From: Taenia hydatigena
Lineage: Eukaryota; Platyhelminthes; Cestoda; Cyclophyllidea; Taeniidae
Length of the DNA: 64,000 nt
Direction of reading: 5' to 3'
NCBI GenBank assembly: GCA_036345935.2
Contig: JADWOT020000008.1
Span: forward strand, 246,791 to 310,790
In this document: one piece after another, positions 18,331-31,857 of the stretch
How the letters are laid out: the number at the start of each line of letters is the position of its first letter
Position numbering within the stretch: position 1 is the stretch's first letter
The notes under the pieces: generated by a model
Seen by the model: only the letters and a program-made list of their open reading frames with translations
Told to the model about the DNA's origin: nothing
Databases searched by the model: none
Position numbers and translations under genes: made by a program

Positions 18331-21300
18331 AGGCGGAATCGCGATGATTTGGTAAGTGTCCTAAAGTTTTAGCTTCTGGTGCTACTTGCTCTTCGTTAGG
18401 CTTTTAGATCTTTTAAGGTGGCGCTAGGATCATTTTTATGAACGGCAGAAATATCAAGGAATATTTTGCTAGAAGAACAGATTGCGATAACAATTGCTAA
18501 GTCAAAAGTGGCAGTCCATGCCAAGTTTCCTCAAAGAGCGGTTCTCAGTTAGTAAGATGGTGGGCCAGTCAGAATAATGAACGCTGGCTTTGGCCAAGCA
18601 AGCTATCATTTGACAGTATTATTGACAGCGTCGTTAACGCTGCCCTCGGGGAAATCCTTCTGAATGGCATTCATATTTCACTTCCACCGGTATACCTTGC
18701 CGAGGCATTTCTACAAACCAGTAAAGCTTACCTTCAAATAGGCCATTCCTCCTCGTGTCATTAAAAAGCTGCAAGAGAGATGATTGGTTATTAATTGCAC
18801 CTCCTCATTTTGTGATTTTTCAACCACTCACCTCATTTTGTTGGTCCATTTGTTCCACCTTTTGTCCATATCCTTCCCTCATATTAAGACAGTCATTTTT
18901 TCGATGGTCAAAAAGCGTTCAGCCAAAAGAGCAACATCCGGAAACGAAAATCAAAGACAGGTTCTTTTGATAATGCGGAGCAGTTAAAAGCACATAAGCA
19001 TTAGTAGAACTTCTCATTTTCCCCCACCTCCTTCACATGCGTTATGATGTAGGAGTGTCAGTCAAGGTGAAGAAGTGCAAATGGCACCTGCTCACACATT
19101 GTTTGATTGCACCTTTCAAGCATGAAGCGCCTATTGAGCCTCCTCCCTGTTACACAACAGCAAAATTAAATCTGAAAATGGGTGGATTGTACTCAGAATG
19201 CTTTGCGTCCAACCGAAAAACGTGCTCCTCCTAATAGGTCTGGGTCATAGGCTCGCGTTAAATTCGTCCTTTCCCTTTGTACATATTGTCATCACTACTA
19301 TCCGTTGAATGGTTTTGTGAGGCCCTTCTGATTCTCGTCATCTCGGCAAAAGCAATTTTAAGAGGGCCGATTGCTAATAATCCTTCCCCTGGGGCCTTCT
19401 CATCCATTCATTCAGTCATTGCAGTGGTCAGTAGGGCTGCGGTGGTTCTATCGAAGGACAGTTGTGCCGGCAGTCAAGCAAGTCAGCGTGTGACCTGTGG
19501 CTCCACCTTGAGGGAAGACATTAGAAAAGAGTCGGACCGTGACTGAGGTAGAGCATCCTCCAAATCGTAAGAAAGGAGGACGTCTATGCACAGAGATGCG
19601 AATCGCATCGCGGTATGCATAGCCTATTCATTAATGGAACTCTGATTTTGCTCTTACTAACGGCCAATTAGAGTAGCAGCCAAGGCAAAAGCGGTAAACA
19701 CCACAGAAAGGTGGCTAAAATACTAAGTGTGTACTGCGATCGTAGAGGCGAAGGCATCATCTCTTGGGAGAAATACTGGTACTCAAATGCTAACAAATTT
19801 CCTGCATTTTGCCCTACAGGTTCTACTTCCCTGTCTACAATCAAATTATGAGGCATGAATGTGGCCGATTTCTGCGCTCTTGTCAAGCACTTTTACATCT
19901 TAGCATGTTCACCAAAACCTTGTAAGCGTACAACTGTAAATATTACGAAGCTGTCAAACAAAAGTAAGGAAGTGATTTGCATAAGAGCTAATGTCTTTTT
20001 CGAGCATCACGCTTTATGCTAAAGCAAGTAAAAGACTAGATCGTGTAATCGAAATCACAAACACTAGTCGTTTGTTTTCTACGAAAAAATATTATAAGAA
20101 ATGGAAGTAGCTCTACTACACTTTGGACAACAAAATTGCTTTGTCAATGATAAGGTAATGGTCCCGAGGCAGTGTTGCCACAATCAGACGGAAATGTAGG
20201 TCGCTGCCACCACGTGGCAATAGTAAATTGGCTTACTGTTTCGCACAATCTATTGCGCATTAGCCTTGGTAACTGTCGTCCTCCGATCTGAGACGTAACT
20301 CTTATGGACCACATTAAGAGGACCGCAAACACTCTTGTTTGTGCATCAAATAGCGGATTTATTGCATGCGGATGGGAAACAGAACAGCATCAATCCAACT
20401 CACTGATTCAAAAACTACTCTATTGACCTATTATGTCAGAAAACAATTCTTTGCTCTACTATTCGTTTTCTTATCTTCGCCGTCACGTACCTCGCACAAA
20501 TTTTGCACCACTGCAGCAGATTAGCTGCTCTTTAAGGCCATTGGTCCCACAATAAACTGGCAAGCACTAATACAGCCTACACAAAATAATTGGCAGCACC
20601 TTCGGATTTATACTGCCATTTAGTGATGCTGTATCGCAGGGTCTAGTGAGTTCGTATTAATTATTATGCATCGAAAAGAAGACGGTTTTAATATGAATTA
20701 TCATTTGACCTAAACAAACCTAATCGCTAGCAGTTAATTGAACTGTTATGCAGTACTGTGCAGCAGAAAAATTACTTTAGGTGAAATCAATGTTGGGTAG
20801 GATCGGAACGCGTTTCTCTGCGCATTAAATCTCTCCCACTCTCTTCCATCATATGCCGACTGCCCTGGCGAAGATATCATGCCGAACTCGACATCAAAAG
20901 TCATGACATTGGCGCCTATGACTAAACATTCGCAAACAAGAAATCGCAGAATCTAATCGCCTTATATCGGGTCGTAGAGAGTGATGCAGCAGAAACATTA
21001 GAAAAAGCAGTTATACTGTCGACGATTTCGTTAGTCAAGCCTCAAATTGTTATCAGTAGTAGGGTTTTCGACTTTCCAAGCAATGCTCAGCAATTGAATC
21101 CATTTAGGGATTTCATTTAAGTTAAGAACTTTGCTCATTTGTGTGCGCATTAGTGCAAATCCACGTGGTCACATGCTCTAATGGTCACTGCAAGCATTTT
21201 TGATGCTGGAGAAATCTCAGCATTTCAGGTAGACAGGATCAAACTTTTCCTCCTTTTCCTAGCATTTCCTAATGCCTGTACCATCGATATACTCGGAAAT

Positions 21301-22990
21301 CGCTGAGGCAAAGACACATCACGTAACTAACAGCCTTTTCAGGAACTAGTCTTAAAAGGATCAGTGAAGCAGCTGCAAAGAAATGATAGTAAGCAAAAGT
21401 CAACGTTTGGCTAAATAGTCAGCTCAGACAGCACTTAACAGAAGTGCCGACTTTGACAAAAATGAGACAAAGATGCGAGTAATGGATGCTGAGTCAATCG
21501 AGAGCGGCATCATATTAATGAGGCTGGCATTTTTCTATGGCGCAACCACAGCTAAGGTCTAAAATTAAGCATGCAATTATAAGGGTTGTTAATTGAATAA
21601 ATTTAACATTGCACGCTGTTTTAATGTCAGAATTACACCATTAGGTAAAAGGAAGAGGGAACCTTCTTAAAATGGGCATCAAGAATGACTGCAGCACGCA
21701 ATCAGATATCTTATTCGCACCGTCTTTGCTGTTGCATTGTCTTGGAAGAATAGGTGGGTGAAGCTGAGTATTTGAAAGCAAAGTAGTAAAAGATAGGAAA
21801 GAAATTTATTTACAGTTGACATTGTGCTTGTCAAATCGATAAGTCTTCCTCATAGTTGCTATCAAAAAATACCGCGTGTCCTAATGTTGCTTACATGCAC
21901 CATGATGTGGGATGAAATAGGACTTTAAGGTTTTAATCAATAAGTGGGTGAGTTTAGCACGCTCAAGTGATGTGCAACAAGCTACATCGCTTAAAAACAG
22001 GCTTTCTTCTGCATGAGCATCTTATTCACTCAAAAGCAAGAAGCGCGCTTCTAAGGCGCAGAAGCCTTCTGGGCAAACAATCGATATGGTCACTGCAGTA
22101 GATTGCATGTTTGAATCTGCCTCTGAGTGCCAGGACTCAGAGCTTGTGAGACAAATCTCGTATTTTAAAAACCAGTGTGGGCTGTAAGTCCAGAAGCAGG
22201 TAGCCACAACTAGTCAAGAGTCTGAAGCATACACTTATTTTATGGTGCCCGTTCTTGATAAAGTGCAATGCTGGGCAGATACATTGAATGTGGATCAAGC
22301 AGTAGGATCAAATACATCGTCAATAATAACGAATTCTGAGTTGTTTGAAACATCAGCTCACAACTTATCATTTCACCGCCGTGTTATGGATAATATAGAA
22401 GTTTTTTCCTCCTTGCCGGAATAAGTGGAAGGGTTCGTTAAGGCATTCTGAAATACAGTCTCTAGAAATATCCAAAAATTAAAAGTCTTTCATGGCAACC
22501 GGCATCTCATCCCTTACATGAAAAGCTAAATTTATATTAACTCTTTAATTAGAGTACATGACGAAGAGATAAGCATTAGATTTGCAATGAACTTTAATCA
22601 CAGGACCTCATCGCTCAGAATTCTAGTCCTTCACGTGACTTCCGCTCCTCTAGGTCTTACTCACATGCAATGCTGAGGACAGATCCGGAAGTTCCCTTTG
22701 CTTATCCATTAAATTCATCGCATACTCTCTCGCAAGTTTTCGCCCAACTCAATGTTCTCTGCGCTAAAATGTACAACTATAGGTGTACAAGGTGATTCGA
22801 CATGTTCAAGAACTCCATCTTAAGGCTTGCACATATGGCGCGTGACCATCATGGCAAGCGCCTTTAAATTTTAGATGCATCATGCGTATCAACTTCTGTG
22901 TATGCGACTGCGCACATGCACACATGCGCTTATGAATTATCTAAATAATAAACTAATCTAATCTAAATAATAGCACAACAATCAGTCAAA
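18331..22990. other. Intergenic, no supported gene
   Basis: AT-rich sequence with short unremarkable frames on both strands. I looked for integrase zinc-finger or DDE motifs downstream of the Gypsy fragment and saw none. No tRNA-like cloverleaf, tandem array or good exon could be supported. Confidence 0.4.
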
Positions 22991-23039
22991 TCATGTAAAT
23001 CAGATCACGTTTATAGCATCTAACATGTGTTTTTGTGCT

Positions 23040-23678
23040 CCAGCAATCTTGGATCTACGTTGTCCACTTTGCTCAACGTCTCACACAACATTCGGGCGGT
23101 TATTGTATCATCAGAACTGTAAGAGAAATTACAAAACCTATCAATTATTCTCGCCTTATGCCTTCTTAATTGTTAAAGGCAATAAAAGGACTTTTTTGAA
23201 ACTTAATACAGTCAGAAGTCACAATTCTTGCTGCCTATGCTTCGCTTCGTTTCTAAACTTTGAGTTGCTCTGCAAACATTTCTTCGAAACGCATTATTGT
23301 GCCTACTGATTAGTCATTTAAATGCAGTGTTTACTCTGCATCACATCCACAGCTTTGATCTTCCGCGCAAATTCTTCCTCAAGCTGTGCTGAATTTTACA
23401 TTACTTTGGTTCAAATGATGGAGGAATCAGAAAGTGGTATGTGCTGTATAGAATGCTTCGCAGAACATCCGACCTGGGAGGCAATGTTTTCTCACATGGC
23501 TTCAGAGCATTTCTGTAGGCGCTTCTTTGTCTATCGGGCGTATTCTACTGCCAAAGCTTATTATAACGCCTTGATTCCCTTTGCTTTGCAGACATGTGGC
23601 GCAGAATATTTCGGTAGAATACGAATAAATGTTAGCATATGGGCGAAACTTGTAAGCTTTTACCCATATTTGCAATAG
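23040..23678 (+). pseudogene. C2H2 zinc-finger gene fragment, probably broken
   Basis: Two consecutive open frames share one style of zinc finger. Frame 1 (to 23309) has CPLCSTSHTTFGRLLYHQNC, an incomplete finger, and CCLCFASFLNFELLCKHFFE followed by TH: CX2CX12HX4H. Frame 2 (23322-23678) has CIECFAEHPTWEAMFSHMAS followed by EH, again CX2CX12HX4H. Identical spacing in two fingers is unlikely by chance. A good acceptor (TTTTTGTGCTCCAG) precedes the first finger at 23043. Frame 1 ends in TGA at 23307-23309; either an intron removes it (possible acceptor ATCAG at 23431) or the gene is broken. Fingers of this kind bind DNA or RNA; nothing more specific can be said. Confidence 0.4.
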
Positions 23679-24593
23679 CCCATTACCATTAGCTTGAAAA
23701 TAGTGACGTCGTAAAGCAAGGGCATTTAATGTGCAGAGATTGCGTTAATTGTAAAGGCTCTGATTTAGGCGGTCATACTGCGTAGAAATAATTAGGCGTC
23801 GCTTGGTAGATATGAAAAGGCGAACGTCGAGTCGCATTGCGTAATGTCACATGGTACCGACAGTGTGGATATTTCTTGCGATGGCAAATAATGCCACGTA
23901 ATTAATAAATGCGCGTATAGTTGTGAGCCATTAAGCTTGTAAATAAATAAATAAAAACGTCTTTGTTTGCATTTTGGGGTTCTCAAACGAGCTGACTTTA
24001 CTTCGCTTCTAAGGACGTACGCTCAAATATATGCTTTACGGGTAGACATGCGCCCAAAATAAGAACAGAATTTTGCGTTTACTGCTGCTGTTTTTCATCC
24101 TTGTCGATGCTGTTTGCAAGAGTGGGCTTCCATTGAAATGCTATGCAGTTGAGACGAAAATGCTAAGTTGAGCAAAAATTAGAAGAAATGTTGTGTGGAC
24201 AACACAGATATTATCATTTTGGAGGTTGCACGATGCAACATGGCACAGACAAATCAACACTACTCAAGCTACCAAGCCTAATTCAAGCGACTACCAACAC
24301 AAGGTGTCCGATGTGAAGGCATAGAGTTTAAATGATAATTGAAATCCTAAGAAGTCGATGACAGACAAAGGGTCCAAGGCTTACAAATTGCACACTCGAT
24401 CAGCTGACTTAGATAGTTGATCTTTATTGCACGGAATTTCCTTAGGATGATGGGTGGTTGGACTCTTAACCTGAACTGAACAGCTACCCAGTTGGTAGCC
24501 CTGTAGTGCGGTGAGCCTCGTATGGCCTGTTCTGTTAGTTACTAATGTTATTTAGCGTACTTCTCATCACCCCTACCACTTTTCTGTTCACAG
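23679..24593. other. Intergenic, no supported gene
   Basis: No exon, RNA or repeat recognised. Its end forms a pyrimidine tract with CACAG at 24589-24593, the acceptor for the next predicted gene. Confidence 0.4.
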
Positions 24594-24598
24594 TGAAA

Positions 24599-25412
24599 AT
24601 GACCCGTGATAAGGGACCGCTTTCGGTGAATGACGGCAAGCTGGACATCATCGGTCGATATCAGAGTTATGTGAGGCCTTGGCGGCTTTGTTACCGAGAA
24701 CAAGTCTTTTGGAAGTGCACAAAGGGTCAACAGAATACTTATGAGGTATAAATTTGGCGGTTTTGATTTCGTCTTTTAAGCTCATACCACCCTTAATGGG
24801 GGAAGGTCCGCCGACGCTTCCAACAATGTGGGGTTTCCTCCTTCTCCTCTGCTATCCCACTACTGCCCTTGGCATGAGATGGTCAGGTGTTCTTTGACAT
24901 CTTCATTACATTAGTCGAAGCATCAGCGGGTGGCGTATTACGAGGGTATGAGGTGACACTGTCTACTTCGTGGGAATCTATCCACTGCTCCAGAACAAGC
25001 TTTGATTTTCGTCCTCTCGCCTCTCGCCTATATGATTACAAACGTACCTCTTTAATACCGCTACATGCACTTCATAACGAAGGTGCAGCATGTGGTCCAG
25101 CATTCGACCCTTCTGCTTTCAAGGCACTTCTGAAAAGATCACCATAATTTTACGCTCTATCCATTTCTTTCTTTTAATCACCAGCTTATCTCTCTCCACC
25201 TATTCATTTGATTTTCCACTTCCATGTCGTTGGGCTTAGTGGATTTATGCTTCTTAATTCAGAGAAACTCAAGGTCACAGCTTAGCCAGCTTTTGAAAAA
25301 GCAGAGAAAAGTGCATAAGCCGCGATCTGCATCGCTTCGACTATTAGGCACACACGAACCACCGATGCCGTCGAAGTTCAGAGCAAACAGCAAAGTTACG
25401 AAGGGAAAATAA
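24599..25412 (+). CDS. Predicted three-exon gene for a small basic protein, unknown function
   Basis: Exons 24599-24745, 24887-24952 and 25263-25412 join with whole codons throughout and give 120 residues. The ATG lies five bases after a strong acceptor (TTTTCTGTTCACAG at 24593), an arrangement seen at trans-spliced starts in flatworms. Exon 1 begins MTRDKGPLSVNDGKLDIIGR and contains LCYREQVFWKCTKGQQNTYE. Exon 2 is a short hydrophobic segment, FFDIFITLVEASAGGVL. Exon 3 is strongly basic (QLLKKQRKVHKPRSASLRLL, ending SKVTKGK) and stops with TAA. Donors are GTATAA and GTGACA, acceptors GGTCAG and TTAATTCAG. I do not recognise a family. Support is phase agreement, acceptors and coding-like codons; the weak second donor is the main doubt. 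An RNA-binding or ribosomal role is only suggested by charge. Confidence 0.4.
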
Positions 25413-27820
25413 ATTTGCTCGAGTCGAGAAGTTTGAGAGCATTTTTATTTGTGTCTGTAGCGAGCGAGAAACAACCCACATTATTACCAACTTGGCATTA
25501 ACGGCAAAAGAATGAATTCCTTCTTTTTCAAAGTTTTGTTTGCGTCATTTGTCTGCACCTGCTGGTTTTAGGAATGCAGTCAAGGCGTAGCTGTGGATTT
25601 AATGTGATTGTTCAGAAAAAAAAGCAGATAAACTCAAGATCCCATTTATCAAAATGGCACTTATTAGATGACATTTAAACTCAACCTGTAGCGCACAAAT
25701 AGGCTACACATCATTTGATGCGACCCAGTATTATGCGTTTACCAAATGCATGCATTAAACACTTGCATTACTAGCGGTCAGATACGCTAGCATTATGATA
25801 TTATGAGAACGTAACCTCGTGCTTATAAATTTAGCACAGCACTGTCGATTGTGAATCTTGGGTCTACGCCATCTTCGTGCTGATGCTCTTGGAACCCCGC
25901 ACCAGGGCAGGAGGAGCTCAAGCCATTACCAAATTTGTTAGCCGCTACTTTGGCATAGTTGCTCACATCCATACCATTAACCTAGCCTACTGACCATTCC
26001 CTGCATCCTCCCTTTCAACACCATTAGTATTTTCTGCCTTCTTACTACAGCTCCGTTAGCAATGTACATTGTATTGTATAAAAGTCGTTTAGGCCCAGCA
26101 TCAGTCGGTTTAACGTTGCGGTCAAATGCGACCCCATTGCAAACACTAAGAAGGAGAATGTCAAGTGTGAGCATTTGCGAAGTGAGTTAAGATGCGATGC
26201 CACCAATTCTTAGCAAACGCCAAAATGCAAGACAAGTGATTTGACGCACCTAGGCCATTCAAAGCAGAGTGTTAATGCCTAATTTTTTTATAACGATTAA
26301 TTAATTTAGAAGGTATATTGCCCTGAGAGACAAGACTAAACCTAGGGTAATGAATGCAAGGCTAAAAGTAGTCGAATATTGGCATAAAACACAAAATATG
26401 CCAAGTTCTAAGTCTAACATTGGCAGCATTATTGCTATTTGCTGAATGTCAAACGCCGATTTACAATTCTTTGAGGTGGTGTTAAATGACCTATTTGCAT
26501 TCTCGACTCACCTTAACGTTGCTGGCGTTACCCTGAGACCCAAAAGTGATATATAATGTAAACTTGTCCCGAGCTCTTATGCAGATTTGGATTATATGGG
26601 TTTCTTACCCAGACGTTTAAAGAACCTGTAGAATCAGGACACAAATAAAACTTTTTTAGCAAACCACGAGTGTTTTTTTAGCCAAAATCATTACGGTTTT
26701 ACGAGCGCCTACTAAAGCGTAAGTATGATCTTTAATCTTGATTGAGTTTCCATATATAGGAAATTCGATTAACATCTGTTAAAGGCGAAAAGAGGGTATT
26801 TGATTTGCGTCTATAGAAGTTATTGTACTCTATTTGCAAAAAATGAAAGGCTATCTTCAACTCATTACCCCAATGTTGAAACCGCAACAAAATAGGTTAA
26901 GTGGTTAGATTGTGTGGTTTCCCACACAAATACAATGTGTAAAATAGGGATGGAAGCATGCATGAATACTCTTCTCTCTTTCGCTTTGGATTCGAGGATT
27001 TTGGATGCTGTGGCCTAGAACGTGAACAGGGCAGCTATCGTATCGAAAGTCTCTAATCTGGTTGGTGCCATGGTGGTAGATGAGCGACGCAGAAGCTCTA
27101 TATTATCATTACAACCACCTCCTCATTCTCACCTTTCTCGTTATCAATGTGCTGAACGTGTCTGCCTACACACCACTTGGCATGCCATTTTCGCGGCTAA
27201 TGTTGCTATATTTCCTTCGAGTAGAGCAGTTTGACCGTTTCAAACCATCTTATTCCCAACAGATGGTCGAGCGAACTTAGAGTTTGGAAGGCTAGCGGTA
27301 GATATGTGATGGTTGGAAAAAGATCATACGATTTCAGACATAAGAAGGCGGCGCGAAGCAAAACAAAGCAAAGAGACTTCAGCCAGATATCAAATTGCAA
27401 ATTTTGCGTTTGGTAACGCAAATCTATTGCTAATTTCAAAGGAAAGGTGATGTCGTTAATGTTTTTGAAGTATAGCTTGCAATAATTCTCTACATTTGAG
27501 GGAAAACAATAAAAACGCATCACACCGTCGAGATTGAGTAGATAGACTTACGCATGATCTCCTAATACCTAAGACGAAGTAATTTAAATAAATTTTTAAA
27601 GGCGAAGCATAGTGATGCAGACACTATCATAGGAAAATTAAAATAAATGCAGCCAGTCGTAAAATAGCAGTAAGTGTTTTCTTCAGGCGATGCGTGATGA
27701 GAAGTGGCATGGATGTGAAGGCGCACAAATGTGATAGGGAAGGAGGCGGAAGAGTGAGGAGGAGGAGGTGGGTAATGTTGGGTGTGCCAGCAACCGCCCG
27801 CCCGCGGGCTTTCTTCCACC
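25413..27820. other. Intergenic, no supported gene
   Basis: Mostly AT-rich. A plus-strand frame at 27080-27280 begins MSDAEALYYHYNHLLILTFL, a possible membrane or signal helix, directly after a GTAG. Without homology or a continuing exon it stays a weak candidate. Confidence 0.35.
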
Positions 27821-27830
27821 GTGCTTCAGC

Positions 27831-27987
27831 ACGCATGTGCTAACCCACACCGACGTAGCACTACCTCCATGGCTGGACGGACACCAGAGGTCTCTACGTC
27901 GGTGCGAGCCTTCCACTAGCGTCACCCACATGTATACTAACCCGCACCAACGTAGCACAACCTCCATGGTGCGACGCAGACCAGAAG
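27831..27987. repeat. Two diverged direct copies of a 60 bp unit, with an internal hairpin
   Basis: 27831-27890 and 27927-27987 share ACATGT/GCATGTG, CTAACCC(A/G)CACC, a CGTAGCAC block and ACCTCCATGG at a spacing of 96 bp. CACCGACGTAG at 27848-27858 is also followed by its reverse complement CTACGTCGGTG at 27894-27904, so the unit can fold into an 11 bp stem. The patch is GC-rich compared with its flanks. Confidence 0.6.
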
Positions 27988-30240
27988 CCTTCAAGCCTAC
28001 AAGCCTTCATTGCTCACCCTTTCTTCCCTTCCACTAGCCAATACAGCTTTCTACTGCATCATCACAGCAAATGCATGCTGGCCCTCTCCTCTGCAATTCA
28101 ATCCTGCCAATCCTAGTGTCACAATTACGTTGACACATTTATCCACACTGAACTCTTGTCGATATCTAGATTTATCGTTATATTAAAATGGAATGTGTGT
28201 CGACAACCAAGTTCCATGTCCTGTCATCAAATATCCAACGCGAAAATTTTGTCGCATGGAATACAAATGTACGGTTTTAAAACGCGTATTAAGTGAAGCT
28301 GGGGTGTGAGAAGGAGGAGGGATGGGGATTTTTTCTACAGCTATGACTCCGAAATTTCGCAAGATGTACCCTATTCCATGATCTGCTTGATTATCTGGGG
28401 AGAGGGGAAGAGGCTGTGCATACTCTGAGACTGTCTTTATCAGCGAGCCTTCCTCCCCAATCGATCTATTAGAGGTCATGAAATCTACAAATCGACCTCT
28501 ATTGATACCAAAGGGCCTACCATGCCACTGCCTGACCTCTAAAATTGAATAAGATCGATATGAAGCCTACAATTGACGCGCATTGACAATAAGGTTCCCG
28601 CTTTTACGTGAGCTGGTCTAAAATTCGATTTACATTGGTGTCTAGGATCCCGTTTCTAGTTGTGACTGAAATTAAATCTAACGTAGTGATCGCTTACAAT
28701 TGACAAGACACTTGGTACACGTGATGTAGTAATACTTGGAATTTTAGCAAGCGCGTATCGCCTTACTGCTGCGTAATTGTGGGCCTGCCTCACTCTCAAT
28801 AGGAATTGTTAAGCCCTTTGGATAAACTTTTCTGCTTATCCTCACGCTGTAGTTGCTTTTCATCGTAAACATATGGGGCCTAGTTACACATTAAAAGGTT
28901 TATTATGCATGAATTAAGTGGGTAAATGCCTCTCGCTTATTATTATGCCATGTTTTGGGACACGATACGTGTAAATGAGTGCCTCAAATGGCATATAGCA
29001 CTGTCTAACGATCTTAAATGTGAGCCCTAACTACAGTGAGCAAAGGCGATCTCTTTTTTGATTGGGAGATGACGCAATACTTGTGAGGAATGGATAAGGC
29101 GCGTTTATTTTGTATCCTGTTTGAAGGCAAAAGAACAAAATTCAAATAAAAAAAGTTATACAAAATATTAGCTGATACATATAATTAATGATAAATTTCG
29201 TCCCATAATGCTCATGCGACTTATTCATTTGTTAATATACCACACATCACTCCAAAAACGAAAATGAATATTGATACAAAATACGTCTGTAAGTTTCAGG
29301 ACATAAGTCAACTGCGGATTGCATTTTACGTTAGTCGAAACAAGTCTTTATTTTAACTAGTTTACTCATCATCTTTCAAAGTCATTAGCGGTAACCGCCT
29401 TCTGTCTCTCCGGCATATTTAGTTCGTTGTTGCAATGCACTGTCATGGTGATGGCAAAGGTGCGCAATGTAATTTTTAGAACACGTCTTAACTACTGAGG
29501 ATTACTTAGTGAAACTGGCATTGCGGCATAGGAAACTCACAAGAATGCATCGCATCTAACTGAAACATAATTAGCTGAGCATGAGGTCGTCGGCGATTGA
29601 TTCCGAGCCAGAGTCGCTCCGTTGGCATTACTTCGCACATGACTCAGGTAAGAATAAATTGCATTTTAGGGTTTCTTAGCTAATCTCGCATGCATAAATT
29701 AACAATAGCTACTTAATACTTCGGCTTAACCCTTTATTTCCTTGATTTTGTTTATTAGTGAGAAGTAAATTTCCCCTACACGAATTACTGAACCGTCTAC
29801 ATCTGCGGGCTGTGTTTAAAAATGCTGGTCAATTCAAGTTATTCAATCGCTACTGGGTTGTAGTTGGAGGCCTTCGAGGCAAGGAAAAAAATTACAGCAC
29901 ACATGTGAAACAATGGCAAATTAGCCCAAGTGCGCTGTGTTTTACGCTATTCCTACTTTGATCTGAAACCGATTCCAACAAGACCCTTTCCGACGGTTTG
30001 GTACAACACCAAAAAGGCAAGGATCCTGTTAAACTACACCATTTTGTCTTGCGGCATTAAAAAGAGTTTGATGTGACGAAAATAACGGAAAGTGCAAATA
30101 TCAGCTGCGTCATGCTTTTTGCTCTAATCTAGAAGTAACTAAGGTTCAGCAACAAAGGTTAGGTTATTTCCCTTCCAAGTAGTTGCAGTTCAATTGTAAG
30201 ACATTTGCTGTTTGGGAATGGCCGCAGTGTATTGCCAATG
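27988..30240. other. Intergenic, no supported gene
   Basis: Short frames only, no convincing splice-bounded exon, and no repeat beyond those listed. Confidence 0.4.
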
Positions 30241-30244
30241 ATTT

Positions 30245-31205
30245 AGACACGAAAACTGCGATGGCATAGGCACTTAGCTATGCCAATTTGCTTAGTTGTT
30301 GTCTGCAATTATTTGCTCTCGTACTCAGCTCTTTCACCCGTTCCTGACAGCTATGATGTTCCTCGTGTTGCACGATGTAATTTGGACACCGTCGATAGTC
30401 GAGGAAGCCTTTTTAGTAAAGAAAGCTGAGATGACACAAGCATATAAAACTGCGCCATATTCTGTTCAGTTAGGCCCGGAATCAATTAGATTCAAAACAC
30501 AGCAGCCTATTCCATTTAGTAATTACTTGCAGCATTTTTCGTATTTTGTTGCGAAAACCAGGCTTTGGTCGATGATAAGAGCGCCTAAGTTGGTGCGAAA
30601 AATGATAATGCGCGAATGCACACACTCAAACAATCGAACTCCTCTGTGCGTGTTTCATTCCATGAACGTTTTTAGCAAGGGTTTGTAGCATAACGCTTTT
30701 GTTTCCTTTTGATCTTACGTTAATCCAAAACGAAGTTTAACATATTGCTCCCTTCCGTAATTGCTTGCGGTATTTCTCCTGATAAGATCTGACACTTTTG
30801 GTATGCTTGGTGTGTGAGTAGCCAATTTTGCAAAAGAAAGTTGCGATAGCACATAAATCTGCAAATTCACTCCAGGAATGATCAGTTTTAGGACTTGATA
30901 GCAGGTACCCTGCTACAATTGCTCGTGGTAGTACTCAATTTGCAATCCCACAATTCAGGTGTGGTAGGGGCAGCTAATTCAGGACTAGCAAATGTACAGA
31001 GCTCCTTTCACTCTTATCCATGCTGTTCCAGAATTGACCAGAATCAAGAATTAGCTGCGAGTTCTTTTTCAAAGAGATTGCGAAACTTTTCATTTTAAAA
31101 TGTCTGTTTTGGGAAGGAAAGCTGGAAGATTATGGGCGTCGATCGCAATCACTCAGAAATGAGATTCAGCAACTTACTTCAATCTGCTAGTCCTTGCAGC
31201 ATTTC
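30245..31205. repeat. Diverged tandem repeat array, unit about 150-230 bp
   Basis: Landmarks recur in the same order: an AATT(A/G)CTTGC-like core followed by TTTCTC or ACTC at about 30305, 30522, 30758, 30910 and 31190, and AAGAAAG(C/T)TG(A/C)GAT at about 30419 and 30833. Units are strongly diverged and their length varies, so borders are approximate. The plus-strand frame at 30296-30688 lies inside the array and is probably chance. Confidence 0.35.
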
Positions 31206-31857
31206 TCATTACAAAATCTATAGTGTGAATTGTCTATATTTGCAAAGAATACTGAGAGAGTAGGGTAATAAAAGATGCGAAAGCAGGGTAAAGTATGCGC
31301 GCTCATGCCAAAGCTAGAATGGTTTAGATTAAAACAGTAACAATGCGGATGTGTAAGAATATGGTACAAAGAAAGCAAATTCGGTTAGGGTATAACGAGC
31401 AGTGCATTTTCAAGAAGAATAGTTTGCTTGACGGATTGGGAGCATAGTATATGCTCCCCGAACCGTTTTCTTCCCTTTTAGCAGTGGCATTATGCAGATA
31501 CATTACTCTTTCCACCTCTGCTTTTGCTTTCTCATTTTTTCCACGATTCATTTTGGTGCCATTCTCACCACTTACCCTGCTTGATATCCGTGTAAATCAC
31601 ACGAAAAAGGGAAGCTGTGACCGGCTTCTACGAGTGGACCATTAATAAATTCGAATTTTTTTCGCCTTTTACTTAGTCACTTGGATGGATGAGTACCTGA
31701 GTGAATAGTATAGGGATTGAAGGAAAAAAATAAACAACGCCGCACCACATCACTGTGTAGAGTTATCCCATGGAGTTTATTTCCAATCCTCTCTTCCCCT
31801 TCCTTACCCTCACTCATTTCATTTTGACGGCTTCTCGTCTCTCCACCTCTGCGTCAA
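31206..31857. other. Intergenic, no supported gene
   Basis: No exon or repeat recognised on either strand. Confidence 0.4.
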
